DNA of 64,000 bases from Hypericum androsaemum (taxonomy: Eukaryota > Streptophyta > Magnoliopsida > Malpighiales > Hypericaceae). Positions 10,279-22,118 of the stretch are shown here, one piece after another (position 1 is the stretch's first letter; every line of letters starts with the position of its first letter). Under the pieces are notes generated by a model. It ran no database searches. It saw only the letters and a program-made list of their open reading frames with translations, and was not told where the DNA came from. The stretch is taken from positions 9,482,221-9,546,220 of the forward strand of contig OZ023181.1 of NCBI GenBank assembly GCA_963995505.1, written 5' to 3'. Made by a program: the position numbers and the translations under genes.

Positions 10279-11593
10279 TTTAATATTAGAATAAATTTAT
10301 TTTAGTACTTTGTAGTTTCACCTTTTTCGCGTGGAGTACTGTTTGATTCTAAATTGGTATTTTAGTACACTGTGGTTGACTACCAATTTTTCGGGCAGGT
10401 CCAGGGCACCTACCCGTCCAAACCCGCCCATAACGACGCCGTTTTGAGACGACGTAGAAGACACGTGGCAAAAAAATTTCTTAAGTTAAAACCGACGTAG
10501 ACCATGATAAATTACATACTCAGTCTCCAATTTATTTATATTATTTTAAATTAAAAAATAATAAAAATACTCAAAGTCATCTTCTTCCCTGTATCTTCTT
10601 CCTCCTCTTCTTCCCTGAGAATCTAAAACTAATTAATCAAAATTAAAATCACCAAAATAACTAAACCAAAACAAGAACATCACAAACAACAACCACGAAG
10701 TAGTGAGCAAAATCTTGAAGACGAACTCCACGATCCCGCGACTGATTTCCTCCCCTCCACGATGAGCACCCTTATGGGCTTCCCGAAGAAGACGACGGTG
10801 ATCCACAGCGAGGGAGGCCACCATGGAGCGAGGGCTGGGGTGAAAGGCGAATCTCTCCCACTCCAAGCAATTGATCTCCTAAACACATGTGTCATCCAAC
10901 TCCCCTCCCAGTCAATCCAAAAACCCCCGTCCTCTCCCCATCATCGTCCTCCTCCTCTCCTCCTTCACCTCCTTCATAGCGTTCCCTTTCTCCACCCAAA
11001 GGCTGGGGTTCTGTTGCCGTATTGTCTCGAACGTCTACTCTAGGCGATTCCTCACGAAATCCTCCACTGCCTCCGCTTCGCTTCTACGGCCCCGGCGCGG
11101 CCTCCATCTGGGAAAGACGGTCTCGTCACCGTCATGGGGCTCTTCGGGTTTCAGGCAGCGCCTTCTCGGCTTAGGATTTGCTTCTGGTAGAAGGGAAATC
11201 AAAGGGGTTTTAAGGTTCTTGAGGTGGGCAGAATTAAATTATTGATTGAATCTATGGCTGAATTGGAAATCGATGGGATTTTAAGAAGGGAACTTCAATT
11301 TTTCTCCATTTGGAGAGAGGGGAGGAGGCTGGAGAGAGAGTGGAGGAGAGAAGGGGTTTTTGGAAAAAATAAAAAATTGGAGACTGTTTAGGTAATTGGT
11401 CGCCATGAGTCTTCTACGTCGTCTAAAAAACGATGTCGTTTTTGGCGGGTTTGAACAGGCAGCTGCCCTGGACCTGCCCAAAAAATTGGTGGTCAACCAC
11501 AGGGTACTAAAATACTAATTTAAAACTATGTAGTACTCCGTGCAAAAAGGATGAAACTATATGGTAGTAAAATAAACTTATCCCTTTAATATT
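10279..11593. mobile_element. Non-autonomous MULE with perfect 9-bp TSD (possible Pack-MULE)
   Basis: TTTAATATT occurs at 10279-10287 and again at 11585-11593. The element lies between, at 10288-11584. Its ends form a long inverted repeat of about 200 bp: 10288-10500 (GAATAAATTTATTTTAGTAC) pairs with 11390-11584 (reverse GGATAAGTTTATTTTACTAC), and the match continues through CAGGTCCAGGGCA and GACGACGTAGAAGAC. A 9-bp duplication with long TIRs is the Mutator signature. No transposase is present. The interior (10680-11245) is GC-rich and open in several frames, unlike the flanks, suggesting captured host sequence; I cannot identify its source. Confidence 0.85.
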
Positions 11594-12064
11594 CTCATAT
11601 CTTCTTGGTGGGCGAGGACCTAGTAGCACCCAATCCAGCCGGTTCCTTATTGACTTGTGAAGGTTGATTAGTCTAAGGGACCATATGCTATATTATGCAA
11701 TGCGTTGATGACTTTGTATACCGATGTACTGATTATTAGAACTTCACCATTCAACTAAGACACTAGTTGCTTGGACGTGATCCATTTGGCTTATGACTGA
11801 TGTTCTTGATATGCTCTCCTCTGAGATCATCCCATACACGATTGACTTATACATGCACTTAAATAGTCGACATTTATTACCTCATGCACTTATATACTTA
11901 GTGAGTAACTTATATACTTAGTGTTACTCACTGATCTACTTGAATTCTAATTTGTACTTGATCAAAACCTCACGAGTATCTCCACTCTCCAAGAAAACAT
12001 ATTTTTTACCGCCACACAAAGACAATTTTTTTATCGAATGAATAGTATATCGAAGAAATGTCCA
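11594..12064. other. No gene recognised
   Basis: Moderately AT-rich sequence between two MULEs. A short direct repeat (ACTTATATACTTAGTG) lies near 11890-11920; nothing else is seen. Confidence 0.4.
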
Positions 12065-13041
12065 TATATAAAAGGGTAAATTATGTTTGGGTCCTTAGTG
12101 TATAGTCAAATAGTCTATATAACCCCTTATTTTTATTTGATTTTATTTACTCTCGGATCCCTCGTTCACCTAATCACTAATCACTCAAATTTCTATCTAC
12201 AATAACTTATATACCCTAATAACTGAATTAATATTTTTATGACTCCTCTCTGTCCCTCCTCCCACTTAAACCGGCCAATGAACACCCGTTTACCGCCGCC
12301 CCGCCACCATCATCATCAGGTCAAACCTCAGCCAAAACCCACCAACCAATGTACCCCTTCTTCTCGGCCACTCTCTTTCACACCGAACATGAGGGGTGAG
12401 CATTCTGTATATACCGATCTCGAATATCAAAAATACCGAATTCAAAAAAAAGTTATACCGATCTCGAACCAAAATTATTTTGGTATCTACCGAATACTGA
12501 ATTAAAATTTTAGTATTATACTGAAAATCTTGAAAATACTAAAATTTGCACCCAAAAAAGGAACAAGAACAACATTCGAGTGTGAATTTAGAGATCAGAT
12601 GCAAACAACAAAGTAGCAATAGGGCTAGTGAACACCAAAATCAAAAAATACATGTGAGCAAGCTTCAAAGATTTGACAGCAACAAAATCCTAACAATCGA
12701 TCAACTAAGATTCAAACTCTCTCAGATCTAATAACAGGGCTAGTTCAAAGCAGTTGAAAAGAACTGGGGTTTGGATTAATCGACTTCCTTGAATTTAATA
12801 CATCCACAATCAAAGAAGTAAGAACCACAAGCTAATTTGAAAAAAAATCCCCAAATTGCAAACCCTGATTTATTTTTTTGAAATCCTATCTGAGAGGGAG
12901 GATGGAAATTGGGAGATAGGCTGAGAGATGTAACTTGGGTGGATGTAGAGTGGCTGCGTCGTCGGTGGACGGTGGTGGAGGTGGCCGGCAGGATTGATTG
13001 AGGCGGAGACAATAAAGAAGAGAAGACACATGGTTCTCTTG

Positions 13042-14251
13042 GTTTTTTTAGGGAAAATTATGCTCAGGTCTCTGTAGACAAAAAATAAAAAAATGTACCT
13101 TCTCCAACCTTTGAAAAAACACCAACCACAAAAAATAAACCCAAAAATAAGATCAAACTAACCAAAATCAAGAACACAACCAAGAACATTAAGAACAAAA
13201 AAAACTCAGTTCAAAATTCAAGGAAGTGCTCGACGACTCTCTTCTCCGGCCAACCTTCAATCTCAATTCCGACTTCTCCGACATCAACAAAAAATTGGTC
13301 CACCATGAACGCTATCGTCGACCTTCTCCAACCCCGATTCTGGAAAGGGCCACACGCCGTCGTTGACCTTGCCCAGTTCCTTTCAACGCTGTAGTCCCGC
13401 CGACGCCGTCCCCTTGCTCTTCATCATTCAGAATATCCACGCGGTCAGAGAGGGAGAACAGAGAGGGATGGAGGGAGAACTGGTCGAGCACCTTCTCCTT
13501 GCTTTTAACCACTGCCACGCGATCCTTGTCCGGCCGCCGATTCTTCGTCTCTGGAGGCTAGGGTCGTGGTGGGCTAGGGTTTAATTTAGGACTGGTTTGC
13601 AAAGATCCGGCCACCGCTTCTTTGCTTCTTCGCCCCACTTTCGTCTTCCCCAAGCTGGAAGTCATCGGGAGAAGGCGGCGGTTGGTTTAGATTCGAATAG
13701 TAGAAGCCGATTCATTATTAAACTAAGGAATTATGGGAAATTTGTAATTAGGCTTAGGGTTAGGGAGCTTGAGATTAGAACGTGGGTTACTTCTTGATGC
13801 CGAAAATAGTGACAGAGTTGGGTTCCTTTTTATCTGATTCTATTAGATTTTTTGATTCAGTTAGAATTATCATCATAATCGAACGTGTCTGCGTGCTTGG
13901 ATCTATACTGAATTTGGGTTTTAAGCTGACTTTTTGCTTCTGAATTCGGTGAAGGTTTGTTTGGTCATATAATTGAGTATTTTTGTTATTGTTGTTCTTG
14001 ATGTTCTTAGTTGTGTTCTTCATTTTGGTTAGTTTGTATTTTTTTTTAGTTTTTTGTTATTGGTGTTATTGGCCAAAGGTTGAAGAAGGTTATTTTTTTT
14101 ATTTTTTGAAAATAAAAAAAAGAGCCGTCAGGGACCCGAGAGTTGATAAAACCAAACTTCAGGGACGTCAGGAACGATTTCGAAAATGCAGGGACCCCAG
14201 AGAGAAGGACGTCAAACTACAAGTACCTGAGCATAATTTTCCTTTTTTTTT
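13042..14251. mobile_element. Inner MULE nested in the hAT element
   Basis: The ends are GGGAAAATTATGCTCAGGT at 13051 and, reversed from 14242, GGAAAATTATGCTCAGGT. Inside these, a second inverted stretch of about 100 bp pairs 13097-13205 with 13975-14092 (shared words ACCTTCT(C/T)CAACCTTTG and CAAACTAACCAAAAT). Flanks are T-rich (GTTTTTTTA left, nine T right), so the duplication is only suggestive. The interior 13200-13780 is GC-rich and could be captured; no family is recognised. Confidence 0.7.
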
Positions 14252-14324
14252 CGACGGACGAAAAGAGAAGCGAGAGGCAAATGAGAGGAATGGCTTGTGT
14301 TTTTTGGGATTTTCATTATATATA

Positions 14325-14326
<2 letters not shown>

Positions 14327-14391
<65 letters not shown>
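14327..14391. repeat. (ATT)n microsatellite
   Basis: About 21 uninterrupted ATT units lie inside the hAT element but outside the inner MULE. The long Tyr/Ile/Asn homopolymer frames here are artefacts of it. Confidence 0.95.
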
Positions 14392-15356
14392 GATAAACTT
14401 ACACTTTAGTACTTCGGAATTTTTCAGTATTACCGAAATAATACCGATATATACCGAAATTTTCAAAAAAACTTTGCCGAATTAAATCCCGATTACCGAA
14501 CTCCCGATCCCGAACTCTCGAATACCGAAAAAATACGGTAATACCGAATACCATTTGCACACCCCTAAACATGACCCCGAATCCCCTTAAGGCAAGAAGA
14601 AGACCGCCAGCATAAGCAGCATGCCCAATCGAAGCTTCGACGAGTCAGGTTTTTTCTAGAATACCGCCTGTGGCTCCGGGTGTTATCCCATCGGAGGCAA
14701 AGAACCAGTCCTCGTCCACCTCGCCGTTGTTAGAGGTGTCTTGTACCCGGATGATCTAACCACCTTGCTCCTCGCTCTCCACTCCTTAACGTCCACCACC
14801 TCGGCAAGGGGACCTCTTCATCTCCAATGGAATTGCCGCCAGCTCCCCGGCTGAAACATGCTGCTAGAAGGGGAGGACGGGGTATTTGTACCCCTCCTAG
14901 AAGGGGTGGACGGCGGTGCTTAACGGTGAAGGGGAAGGCCTTGCCGCGAGAGCTCACGGAGTTCCTTAGTTTTTGATGGCTTGACTAAGTGTGATTTTTA
15001 ACAAAAAAATGACCTTTTTTAACTTGGTGAAGATCGGTATGGCCATCCTTGAATTTCTGGTCGTGGAGGTGGTGGTTTTTTGTGATTAATCATGCTTAAT
15101 TTTTATTCTTGAGAAATTGGTGTTCGCTAGAGTAAATTTGTGTTCTTGGAAGGTTGGTGTTTGCCGAAAAAATGACCGAAATGGTATAAAAGTCATTTGA
15201 AAAATAAAATAATAATAAAATGATGATGTCAATAAGAGACTCGAGATTATAATAAACCAAACATAGAAAATGGCTACATGTATTTTTGAAAATGAGAGAC
15301 AGCATAGTCTATTTAATCATACATTAAGAACTCAAGCATAATTTTCCAATATAAAA

Positions 15357-15739
15357 TCATAATTCTTGATCCCAGCCTTTTCCACGTAAAAGGGAATTTG
15401 GTAACATATTGTTGTTGACCCAAGCATAATGCATTTTTTGCAGTAGAATGAGAGGTAATGTCGATTGTTCAAAAATCGAAGAGTGGCTTGGTAACCTATT
15501 GTTGTTTGCACAACTCATGTTATATTGGCAAAAATAAAATTTATACAAATTTTGTCTCGATGAATTTAGTTCGAAGGACTATATTGATATTACTATATTA
15601 TCATTGCAAGAACGATGAACATTTTTATAATAAAAAAAGTATATCTTTGTACTTGATGCGATTTTTCTAATTCAATCGAGATTTAAAAAATGTTATTTTC
15701 ATTTTTTTCGTATGGAGTGACGTAAATGTTAAAAAGCGA
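15357..15739. other. AT-rich spacer, no gene seen
   Basis: Sequence between the outer MULE and the foldback. No recognisable frame. Confidence 0.4.
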
Positions 15740-16930
15740 GGGATTTTGCCCAAAATAGTGTTAAAGTACCATTTTTTCTCCAAAATGGTGTTATTGTTAA
15801 AAATATTTCCAAAATGGTATTCCTTTCCGAGGTCGAAATTTTTTTCGATATGGAGAACTTAGATCGAAAATAATTTTTGACCTGGGACCAAATCGAAAAA
15901 AAATTTTGACTTTCATTATCGAAAGAATCTTTTCGACCGGAGACCAAAATCGAAAAAATATTTCGACCTAGGACCTGATACTAAAAAAATCCCTTTTTTT
16001 CCACCCTCACGCACTCTCTCTCCTCTCTCTTTTTTTTTGAAAAGGTTCTGCCTTTTTTTTGAAAAGACTCTCCCCCTTTTTTATGCAAATCAATTCCATT
16101 TATCTTGTCTCTCTTAAATTCTACAATTTTAATCAATTCTTGATTTATTTTAAATCCCCCCTTACTCACTATTCCAAAAGGCACATTACATACTTACATC
16201 ACAATTTTTTAAATATATATATTCTTAAATTCCCTACTTGACCGACTATCCAAATTCAAAATCGACCGAATTATCCGGTCGAGTGAGTTCAGATTCTAAG
16301 ATTGTACATATCAAAAATGAAATGAATTTGGATTCAATATTGTAGATAGTCATTTTAAATTGGACAATAAAATAATAGAATCTAGAATCCGAACTCACTC
16401 GGCTAGATAATTTAGATTCGATATAGGTAAAATTTTAAAATGTGGTAACATCATTTAAATAAATTTCATGAATAAATAAACATGTAATATTTTTTTTAAA
16501 ATAAATCAAGAATTGATTAAAATTGTAAAATTTAAGAGAGACAAGGTAAATGGAATTGATTAAAAAAAAGGAGTGAGCCTTTTCAAAAAAAAGGTGGGGG
16601 AGAGCTTTTTCAAAAAAAAAAAGGAGAGCCTTTCAAAAAAAGAGAGGGAGGAGAGAGGGCGTGAGGGTGGTAAAAAGAGGTTTTTTTTTAGAATCAGGTC
16701 CCGGTCGAATTGTTTTTTCAATTTTTGTCCCAGGTCAAAAAAAAATTTTGATTTTGATTCCAAATCGAAAAGATTCCTTCGATAATGAAAGTCAAAAAAA
16801 AATTTCGATTTGGTCCCAGGTCGAAAAAAATTTCGACCTAGGAAAGGAACACTATTTTGAAAATATTTTTAACAGTAACACCATTTCATAAAACAAAATG
16901 ATACAGTAATACCATTTTGGACAAAAACGG
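15740..16930. mobile_element. Giant foldback element, arms about 560 bp
   Basis: The left arm (15740 to about 16300) and right arm (about 16340 to 16930) are inverted copies almost to the centre. Paired words include CCAAAATGGTGTTA with its complement, ATTTCGACCTAGGA, CATTATCGAAAGAAT, AATGGAATTGAT and GAGTGAGTTCAGATTCTA. Arms differ by small indels, mostly in A/T runs. A transcript would fold into a long near-perfect hairpin, a typical small-RNA source. There is no coding frame and no clear target duplication, so exact ends and superfamily are open. Confidence 0.8.
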
Positions 16931-17845
16931 TGTTGCTCTTGTCACTTCTAGATTAGACGTCAGCAATTAATACCATCAAATCAAAGTGAACTTTTCTGAT
17001 GTTGCATTATTGTTTTTTTAAGTGTGGCGCAAAACATGTATTAATAAGAACGGTTACAAAAATAGAAAAAAATATATAGGCAAACAACAAAAATATCAAA
17101 CGGAAGACGAAAACCCATCCGACAGTAACAGAGTGGCATGGGTGGAGTCGAAGGACAGACAAAAAACTATGAGAGCTAAAGTTCAAGATAAAAAACTGCC
17201 GAGATAAAGAATGGCTAATAACCACAAAATAGCATTTTAACCAAACATCGTCGGCATTTGAATACATACAAGATGCATTCAAATGAGAGTCAAGGTCAGA
17301 CAAATCCGACCGAGATATGTTTATCTTCCTACAATAATAGAAAAGTCTAGAAATCCGTCAAGATCTTAGATCAAATCTCAGCTGATCCAAGAAAAAAACT
17401 ATACAACATAGAAAATAAAATAAGTGCTCAACCAACAAACCCTTAAACAAATGGGGTGCTGGGTGAAAACACGAAACAACAAATATGACAAAGCTGAAAT
17501 TGGACTCATAAGAACCACTAAACAGTAGTAGTCTAAAAAAACAGTAGTAGTCTGGGAAACAAAACAACGAGTAAAAATAAATCGCAACACACTAATAGAT
17601 CAAGCTTAAGCAATAAGAGCAAGAACCCTAGAAAACCGAAAAGGATCGGAGGGGTTGTCGACGGTGACCAACCCTAGAAAGTATGTTCCTAGTACAAGAG
17701 AGAGAATTCTTTCTAGAGAAATTAGAAAGAGAATATTTTTTGGATAATGAGAGCTCTCCGCATTGTAGTTTCCGAGTGCTCATTTTTAAAATTACAAAAT
17801 CGAAACATTTTCTTGTTGTCTTCGTCTTTATTCCTTTGGAAGTTT
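16931..17845. other. No gene recognised; weak dispersed repeat at 16990-17345
   Basis: 16990-17345 shares scattered words with 53740-54020 (AGTAACAGAGTGGCA-like and GATGCATTCAAATGAGAG-like), hinting at a diverged dispersed repeat. No reading frame is recognisable. Confidence 0.35.
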
Positions 17846-18635
17846 TTAGAATAATTGTGGGGCTGAACAATCAGATTATCCAAATTTAAATTATTCAAAT
17901 TATCTGAATTGAATATTTTACTATTAAAATAGTAAATTATCCTAATTTAAATATCCAAACTCTTTTTTTATTCAGATACAGATAATTCAAATTATTAGAC
18001 CTTGTTAAGCTTTAAGCTTTTTCATAGGACAACACAATACACAACCCAAGAATTCACATTTAAATCACATCGATCTTTTTCCTCCGTCATCAACCACCCC
18101 TCCTCTAGAACTAACATACACAACCCAACAAAATCGACCCACCAACAACCCTCATCGTATAACAGCCTTAATTCCTAATCTTTTCATCAATTGAGTCAAC
18201 CAAAACTTGAAATGGATAAAGTAGAGAAGTCCCATTATTTAGAAGAGTGGAGACTGGTGGAGCAAGAGCAGGGTCGGAGATGGTCGGGCTTAGGGATGGG
18301 TGAAGTCTGTGGAGCGGGACTTGGGTCGGCTAGTTTCAATTTTTTTTGGTTTTAGGATTTCATGGAGTTATCGAGAGAGGAATGAAAAAGGGATTAAGGG
18401 ACCAGAGAGGCACAGACTAGATTCGGATACAAGTAAAGGGGTGAAGATACTTTTCAGCCCATGCCCAACAAAAAGTTCAGATATCCGAACTAATTTTTTT
18501 AATATTCGAATCTGAATTTGAACTAAAAAATTTAGATAATCTGAATTCAAATTCGAACAAAAATTATCCGAATCTGAATAAAATTTTGGATTCAGATTCG
18601 GATATCAAATATCGGATTAAATACTCACTCTTACG
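17846..18635. mobile_element. Candidate hAT-like non-autonomous element
   Basis: Both edges carry many copies of ATTCAGAT/ATCTGAAT-type words (17860-18000 and 18480-18620). The ends GGGGCTGAACAATC and, reversed, GAGTGAGTATTTAATC loosely resemble hAT termini. The 18240-18420 interior is G-rich and different in composition. No clean duplication was found, so this is tentative. Confidence 0.35.
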
Positions 18636-18879
18636 TAAAAGTACCTGGTTTACTTTGTTACTTGTTACCGGGTGGCGTCCGCAGACAGCATAAAATATAG
18701 TTTATATGGACTGGCAATTTTTTTAAAAAATTACTGGCAGATTGGTACAAGAGGACATGAACATGATGAGTATTTTTTCTCAAAAAAAAACATGATGAAT
18801 ATTTTTATTTAATGCATCCCATCCAATCATGCTCATGTCAGAATTAATATTTCCTTTTGGGAATTGATGTTTCCTATAT

Positions 18880-19200
18880 AAATCTTCCTATGTTATGAAC
18901 ATGTTCACCACACTTGTCACTTTTACTGTTGAATATTTTTCAACACACCCACTCAAACGGAATTTATTGGGCTGAAATTTGCATGTATGATATTGTCTTT
19001 CGTTTTTTTAAACAGGGTCGTGCGAGCACAATGGCCATGGGTGTTGTTAAAGAAATCGACATCACATAGAAATTTTTATATCCTACCCAAAATTTTAAGT
19101 CAATAAATAGGTAAGTTTTTCACACTTATAAACAGGCTCAATACACTTGTCACTTCCAATGTAAAATTCTCTCCAATAATATCGAGAGAGCGAAGATTGG
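18880..19200. repeat. Dispersed repeat shared with 21593-21720
   Basis: 19075-19200 aligns by eye with 21593-21720 through TATCCTACCCAAAA, CACACTTATAAACAGGC and ATTCTCTCCAA. A shorter diverged copy of the distal part lies at 18890-18960. It looks like fragments of one LTR or MITE family. Confidence 0.5.
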
Positions 19201-19329
19201 ATTCTCAAGATGCGATTATATTCTCTGTTGCTCTCGTTAGTCCGGGTCACGATCAGTCACATTTTCAGACAAAACAAACCGTAAAACCAAAATTTATAGT
19301 ATGACTAGCAGAGAATAAGAGAACAGAGG

Positions 19330-20071
19330 AGAAAGAGTATCGTCCGTCGACTAGGAATTTCTGCCGAATATGTCTTGACAAAATAGTCGTAACGTTCGAC
19401 TGTGATATTGGATTGATGTGATTCTAGTAGCTACATAAAGGTAAGACAAAAATCTACAATTTATTGTTTCAATGGAATCTCCACATTCAGTTCGAAAAAG
19501 GGTTCAAATCGGGTTGCAAGTCTTCGGATTGCAAGTCTCGGTAGTTTGGGAATCAACCTGGGTGATAGTGCACGTGGTAGATTCGAAAATGTACGAAGTC
19601 TCTTTGGTGAGTTTAATATCCAACGAGAAGACATGAATGTGTGAAATACTTGACTTCAAGACATAATAGATGTCCTATAGAAGAAGAGAAGGAATAAATG
19701 TCACAATAGAATTTTTTTGTTTGATTTTAGGTTCAACATAAACACCTATTCCAACTAGGATACAACCAAGATCTTCAATTTTTGCTTAGGCTAGCAGTCC
19801 CGATCATCTATATAAGGAAGGAGAGAAAGGGGCATAGCTTAGCGTCATCCACGAAAAATTACAACCATGCTACACAAATCGATTCTCCCTAACCTCCAAT
19901 AATATTCTTGCTTCTCTAACAATTATTTTTTTCTACGAAGTCTATTATATTTCTTCTCTTCTTTTCACATATTTCTTCTCACTTCCCTCTCGTTTGTATC
20001 GCTCTTGGAATTATCACTCCGAACTTGTCCAGAAATTAGTTTTTAACATTCTCGCACAATTTTTCTCAACA
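19330..20071 (+). repeat. 5' LTR of the 19.3-22.1 kb element
   Basis: It aligns with the right LTR through GATTCTAGTAGC/GCAATTCTAGTGCC, GGTTGCAAGTCT, AATATCCAACGAGA and the common tail. The start is uncertain because the first bases have diverged; it ends CTCAACA. Confidence 0.6.
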
Positions 20072-20074
20072 TAG

Positions 20075-20093
20075 TTTTTGGCACTCCCGGTAG
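20075..20093 (+). other. Gypsy-type primer-binding leader
   Basis: TTTTTGGCACTCCCGGTAG follows the LTR end, matching the plant gypsy leader arrangement and similar to those at 3418 and 55083. Confidence 0.5.
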
Positions 20094-21277
20094 AACTAAA
20101 GAGAGCGTCTAGTAAGAGCAACCTTATATCTCTACTCCTACCTATCATAACAAAAAATTCATTTGTCGTAACAAAAAATCCATCTTATGCACCCAGCACT
20201 CCATATTGTACCACCGTAAGCAACTTATCGGCTCTATTCCAAAAGGTGTCGTGGGACTCTTACGATCGAGAAATCAAAGGAAACAATCTTTTGTTAGGCA
20301 TGTTCGGTCAGACGACACCAATATGTGACCTACCTTATAGGTTGTTAAGACGAAGCAAAGACATCATTTTGATCATCAATTATCGCTCGTCTAACTCACC
20401 AACAAAGCACTGGAGGTAAGGTGGTCATACCTTGACCGAGGTGCAAGGTGATCTTACCTCGACCGAAAAGCACGATGATGACGACCATGTTGTAATTAAT
20501 GCCCAAATTATATTCAACTCGATTGGAGTAAGGCAAGCATATGAAAAAGAAGATGCTTAAAGATAAAGGCAAGTCATTGACGGTGAATTGTGGTGCACGG
20601 TTGTCCAAGTATGCATAGATTAGGAAAGACATGCTCACTCGATTTGCAGCCGAACAAGAAGTTCTCTGAAATGATAAGATGTTCGAATTTTGAGTACCAA
20701 AGGAGGAGATATCGTAGGCTATCGAAGATTTTCTAATAGTTACTTAAGTCTAAGTCAAGGTGCCTCGAAAAAGTAGTGAGCACATTGATATCTCAAAATG
20801 AAGAGTTGTTAGTCCAGTTAGTCCAGGATCCATCAGCAACTTAAGAAACATACCCAAACGGATTACAGAATCGTTCGATTTGAAGATTTTCATAAAAGAA
20901 TGTCCCTCGCCTAATCTTTTCTTTCGCAATCACCATTTACAAGATCCGCTACTTGATATTTCAACGTGCTTGTGTGAAACTCAGGAAGGATGCCAGAACT
21001 AGGGCAATACGATCAGAACTTGTTCATGGTCAATCAATATGAAGTCATAGAGGTGCATATAGATAAGTATCGCATTGGCTTCAATGATTGTAGTTTTCTA
21101 CGATCGAGTTAGTGACCGTCCTCATGCGCCAACGACGATCGATTCATTGATAACTTTTTAACCTATCATGATCTTTTCTTAGCTGACTTTATTCTTATGA
21201 GTTGTAAATTTCCGGACTTCTGAGACGAATATACATCAAAAAAATTTCTAGCTTCCAAACATTGACGTATGGGGTAT

Positions 21278-22118
21278 TGTTGGAGCGAAAAATTATCCAC
21301 GGATTCAGACTAAATATGTGTCAATAAAATATTATAACTTTTATAACACGGATATCAGATTAATGCAATTCTAGTGCCTGCGAAAAGATGAGATGAAGAT
21401 CTATAATTTTGTAGTTATATGGAATCTCTAAATTTAACTTGTAAAAAGGTCAAAATCGGATTGCAAGTCTCAGGAGTTTGAGGACCAACACAGATGACGA
21501 TTCACGTGGTCGTTCTGGAATTGTACGCAGTCTCCTATGCGAGTTTGATGTCCAACGAGATGTCATGGATTCGTGAAAGTATGAATTATAGAAATTTTCA
21601 TATCCTACCCAAAACTTTAAGGTAGTGAGTAGGTAGATTATCCACACTTATAAACAGGCCCAACCCACTTGCAACTTCCGATGTGGGATTCTCTCCAACA
21701 CGCTCCCTCAAGAGATCCATGTGTAATCATCCAAGATAAGGAAGCAAATAATATGGGCAGATCTGGCTTGATATGGAGTGATTCTCGGAGGACAGTTGGT
21801 AACAGAATCGTGACTGAATAGGTATCTCTTTTATGAATAAGTGTCAATTTTTATGTTTTTTGGTTGAACATGGACACTAATTCTAAATAGAATAGGTCCA
21901 ATTTCTACAAATTTGGTTCGGGCTAGGAGTCTTGTTATGTTCTCAATAATATTTTTTCTTTTCTACCGTTTTTTTTCTTTCCTACCAAATTTATCACTTT
22001 TCTTCTCTTTCTTCCCCATATTTCTTCTTTCTTGTCTCTCATTCAAATCATTCTTGGAACGAGCTCTTAACTCGTACTCGAGTTAATTTTTGACATTAAC
22101 ACACAATCTTTCCCAACA
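21278..22118 (+). repeat. 3' LTR, with a repeat insertion at 21593-21790
   Basis: TGTTGG...CCAACA ends are present. About 200 bp around 21593-21790 has no counterpart in the left LTR and carries the dispersed repeat also seen at 19075-19200, so it inserted after or diverged from the original LTR. Confidence 0.6.

Larger units (their letters stand above)
12385..14574. mobile_element. hAT-like non-autonomous element (middle layer of nest)
   Basis: The element lies at 12393-14566. The left end (A)GGGGTGAGCATTCTGTATA and the reversed right end AGGGGTGTGCAAATGGTAT match the AGGGGTGTGCA termini common in plant hAT elements. Flanking 8-mers GAACATGA (12385-12392) and AAACATGA (14567-14574) agree at 7 of 8, fitting an 8-bp hAT duplication. 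Both subterminal regions are rich in ATACCGA repeats, which hAT transposases often bind. There is no transposase frame. Confidence 0.75.
12065..15356. mobile_element. Outer MULE of a three-level nest
   Basis: The ends are GGGTAAATTATG at 12074 and, on the reverse strand, GGAAAATTATG from 15347. The inverted repeat continues about 47 bp and further in diverged form. Flanking 9-mers TATATAAAA (12065-12073) and AATATAAAA (15348-15356) agree at 8 of 9 positions. Internal flanks of the inserted hAT (12239-12392 and 14567-14990) are GC-rich and codon-like, consistent with a captured fragment of unknown origin. No transposase is seen. Confidence 0.75.
19330..22118 (+). mobile_element. Small LTR retrotransposon without pol (LARD/TR-GAG-like)
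   Basis: Two direct repeats flank about 1.2 kb: a left LTR (about 19330-20071) and a right LTR (21278-22118). The left LTR is followed by a gypsy-type leader and the right LTR is preceded by a purine-rich TATGGGGTAT, giving plus orientation. The interior holds no protease, reverse transcriptase or integrase. The right LTR starts TGTTGGAGCG and ends CCCAACA. LTR divergence is high by eye, so the insertion is old. Confidence 0.65.

Noticed and set aside
10762..11245. Two overlapping plus-strand frames as a host gene
   Set aside because: They lie wholly within the MULE, have no recognised domain and are low-complexity Ser/Pro.
13983..14485. Frames with long Tyr, Ile, Leu or Asn runs
   Set aside because: They are created by the (ATT)n microsatellite.
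20078..20419. 113-codon frame after an LTR
   Set aside because: It starts within the primer-binding leader and has no gag motif.
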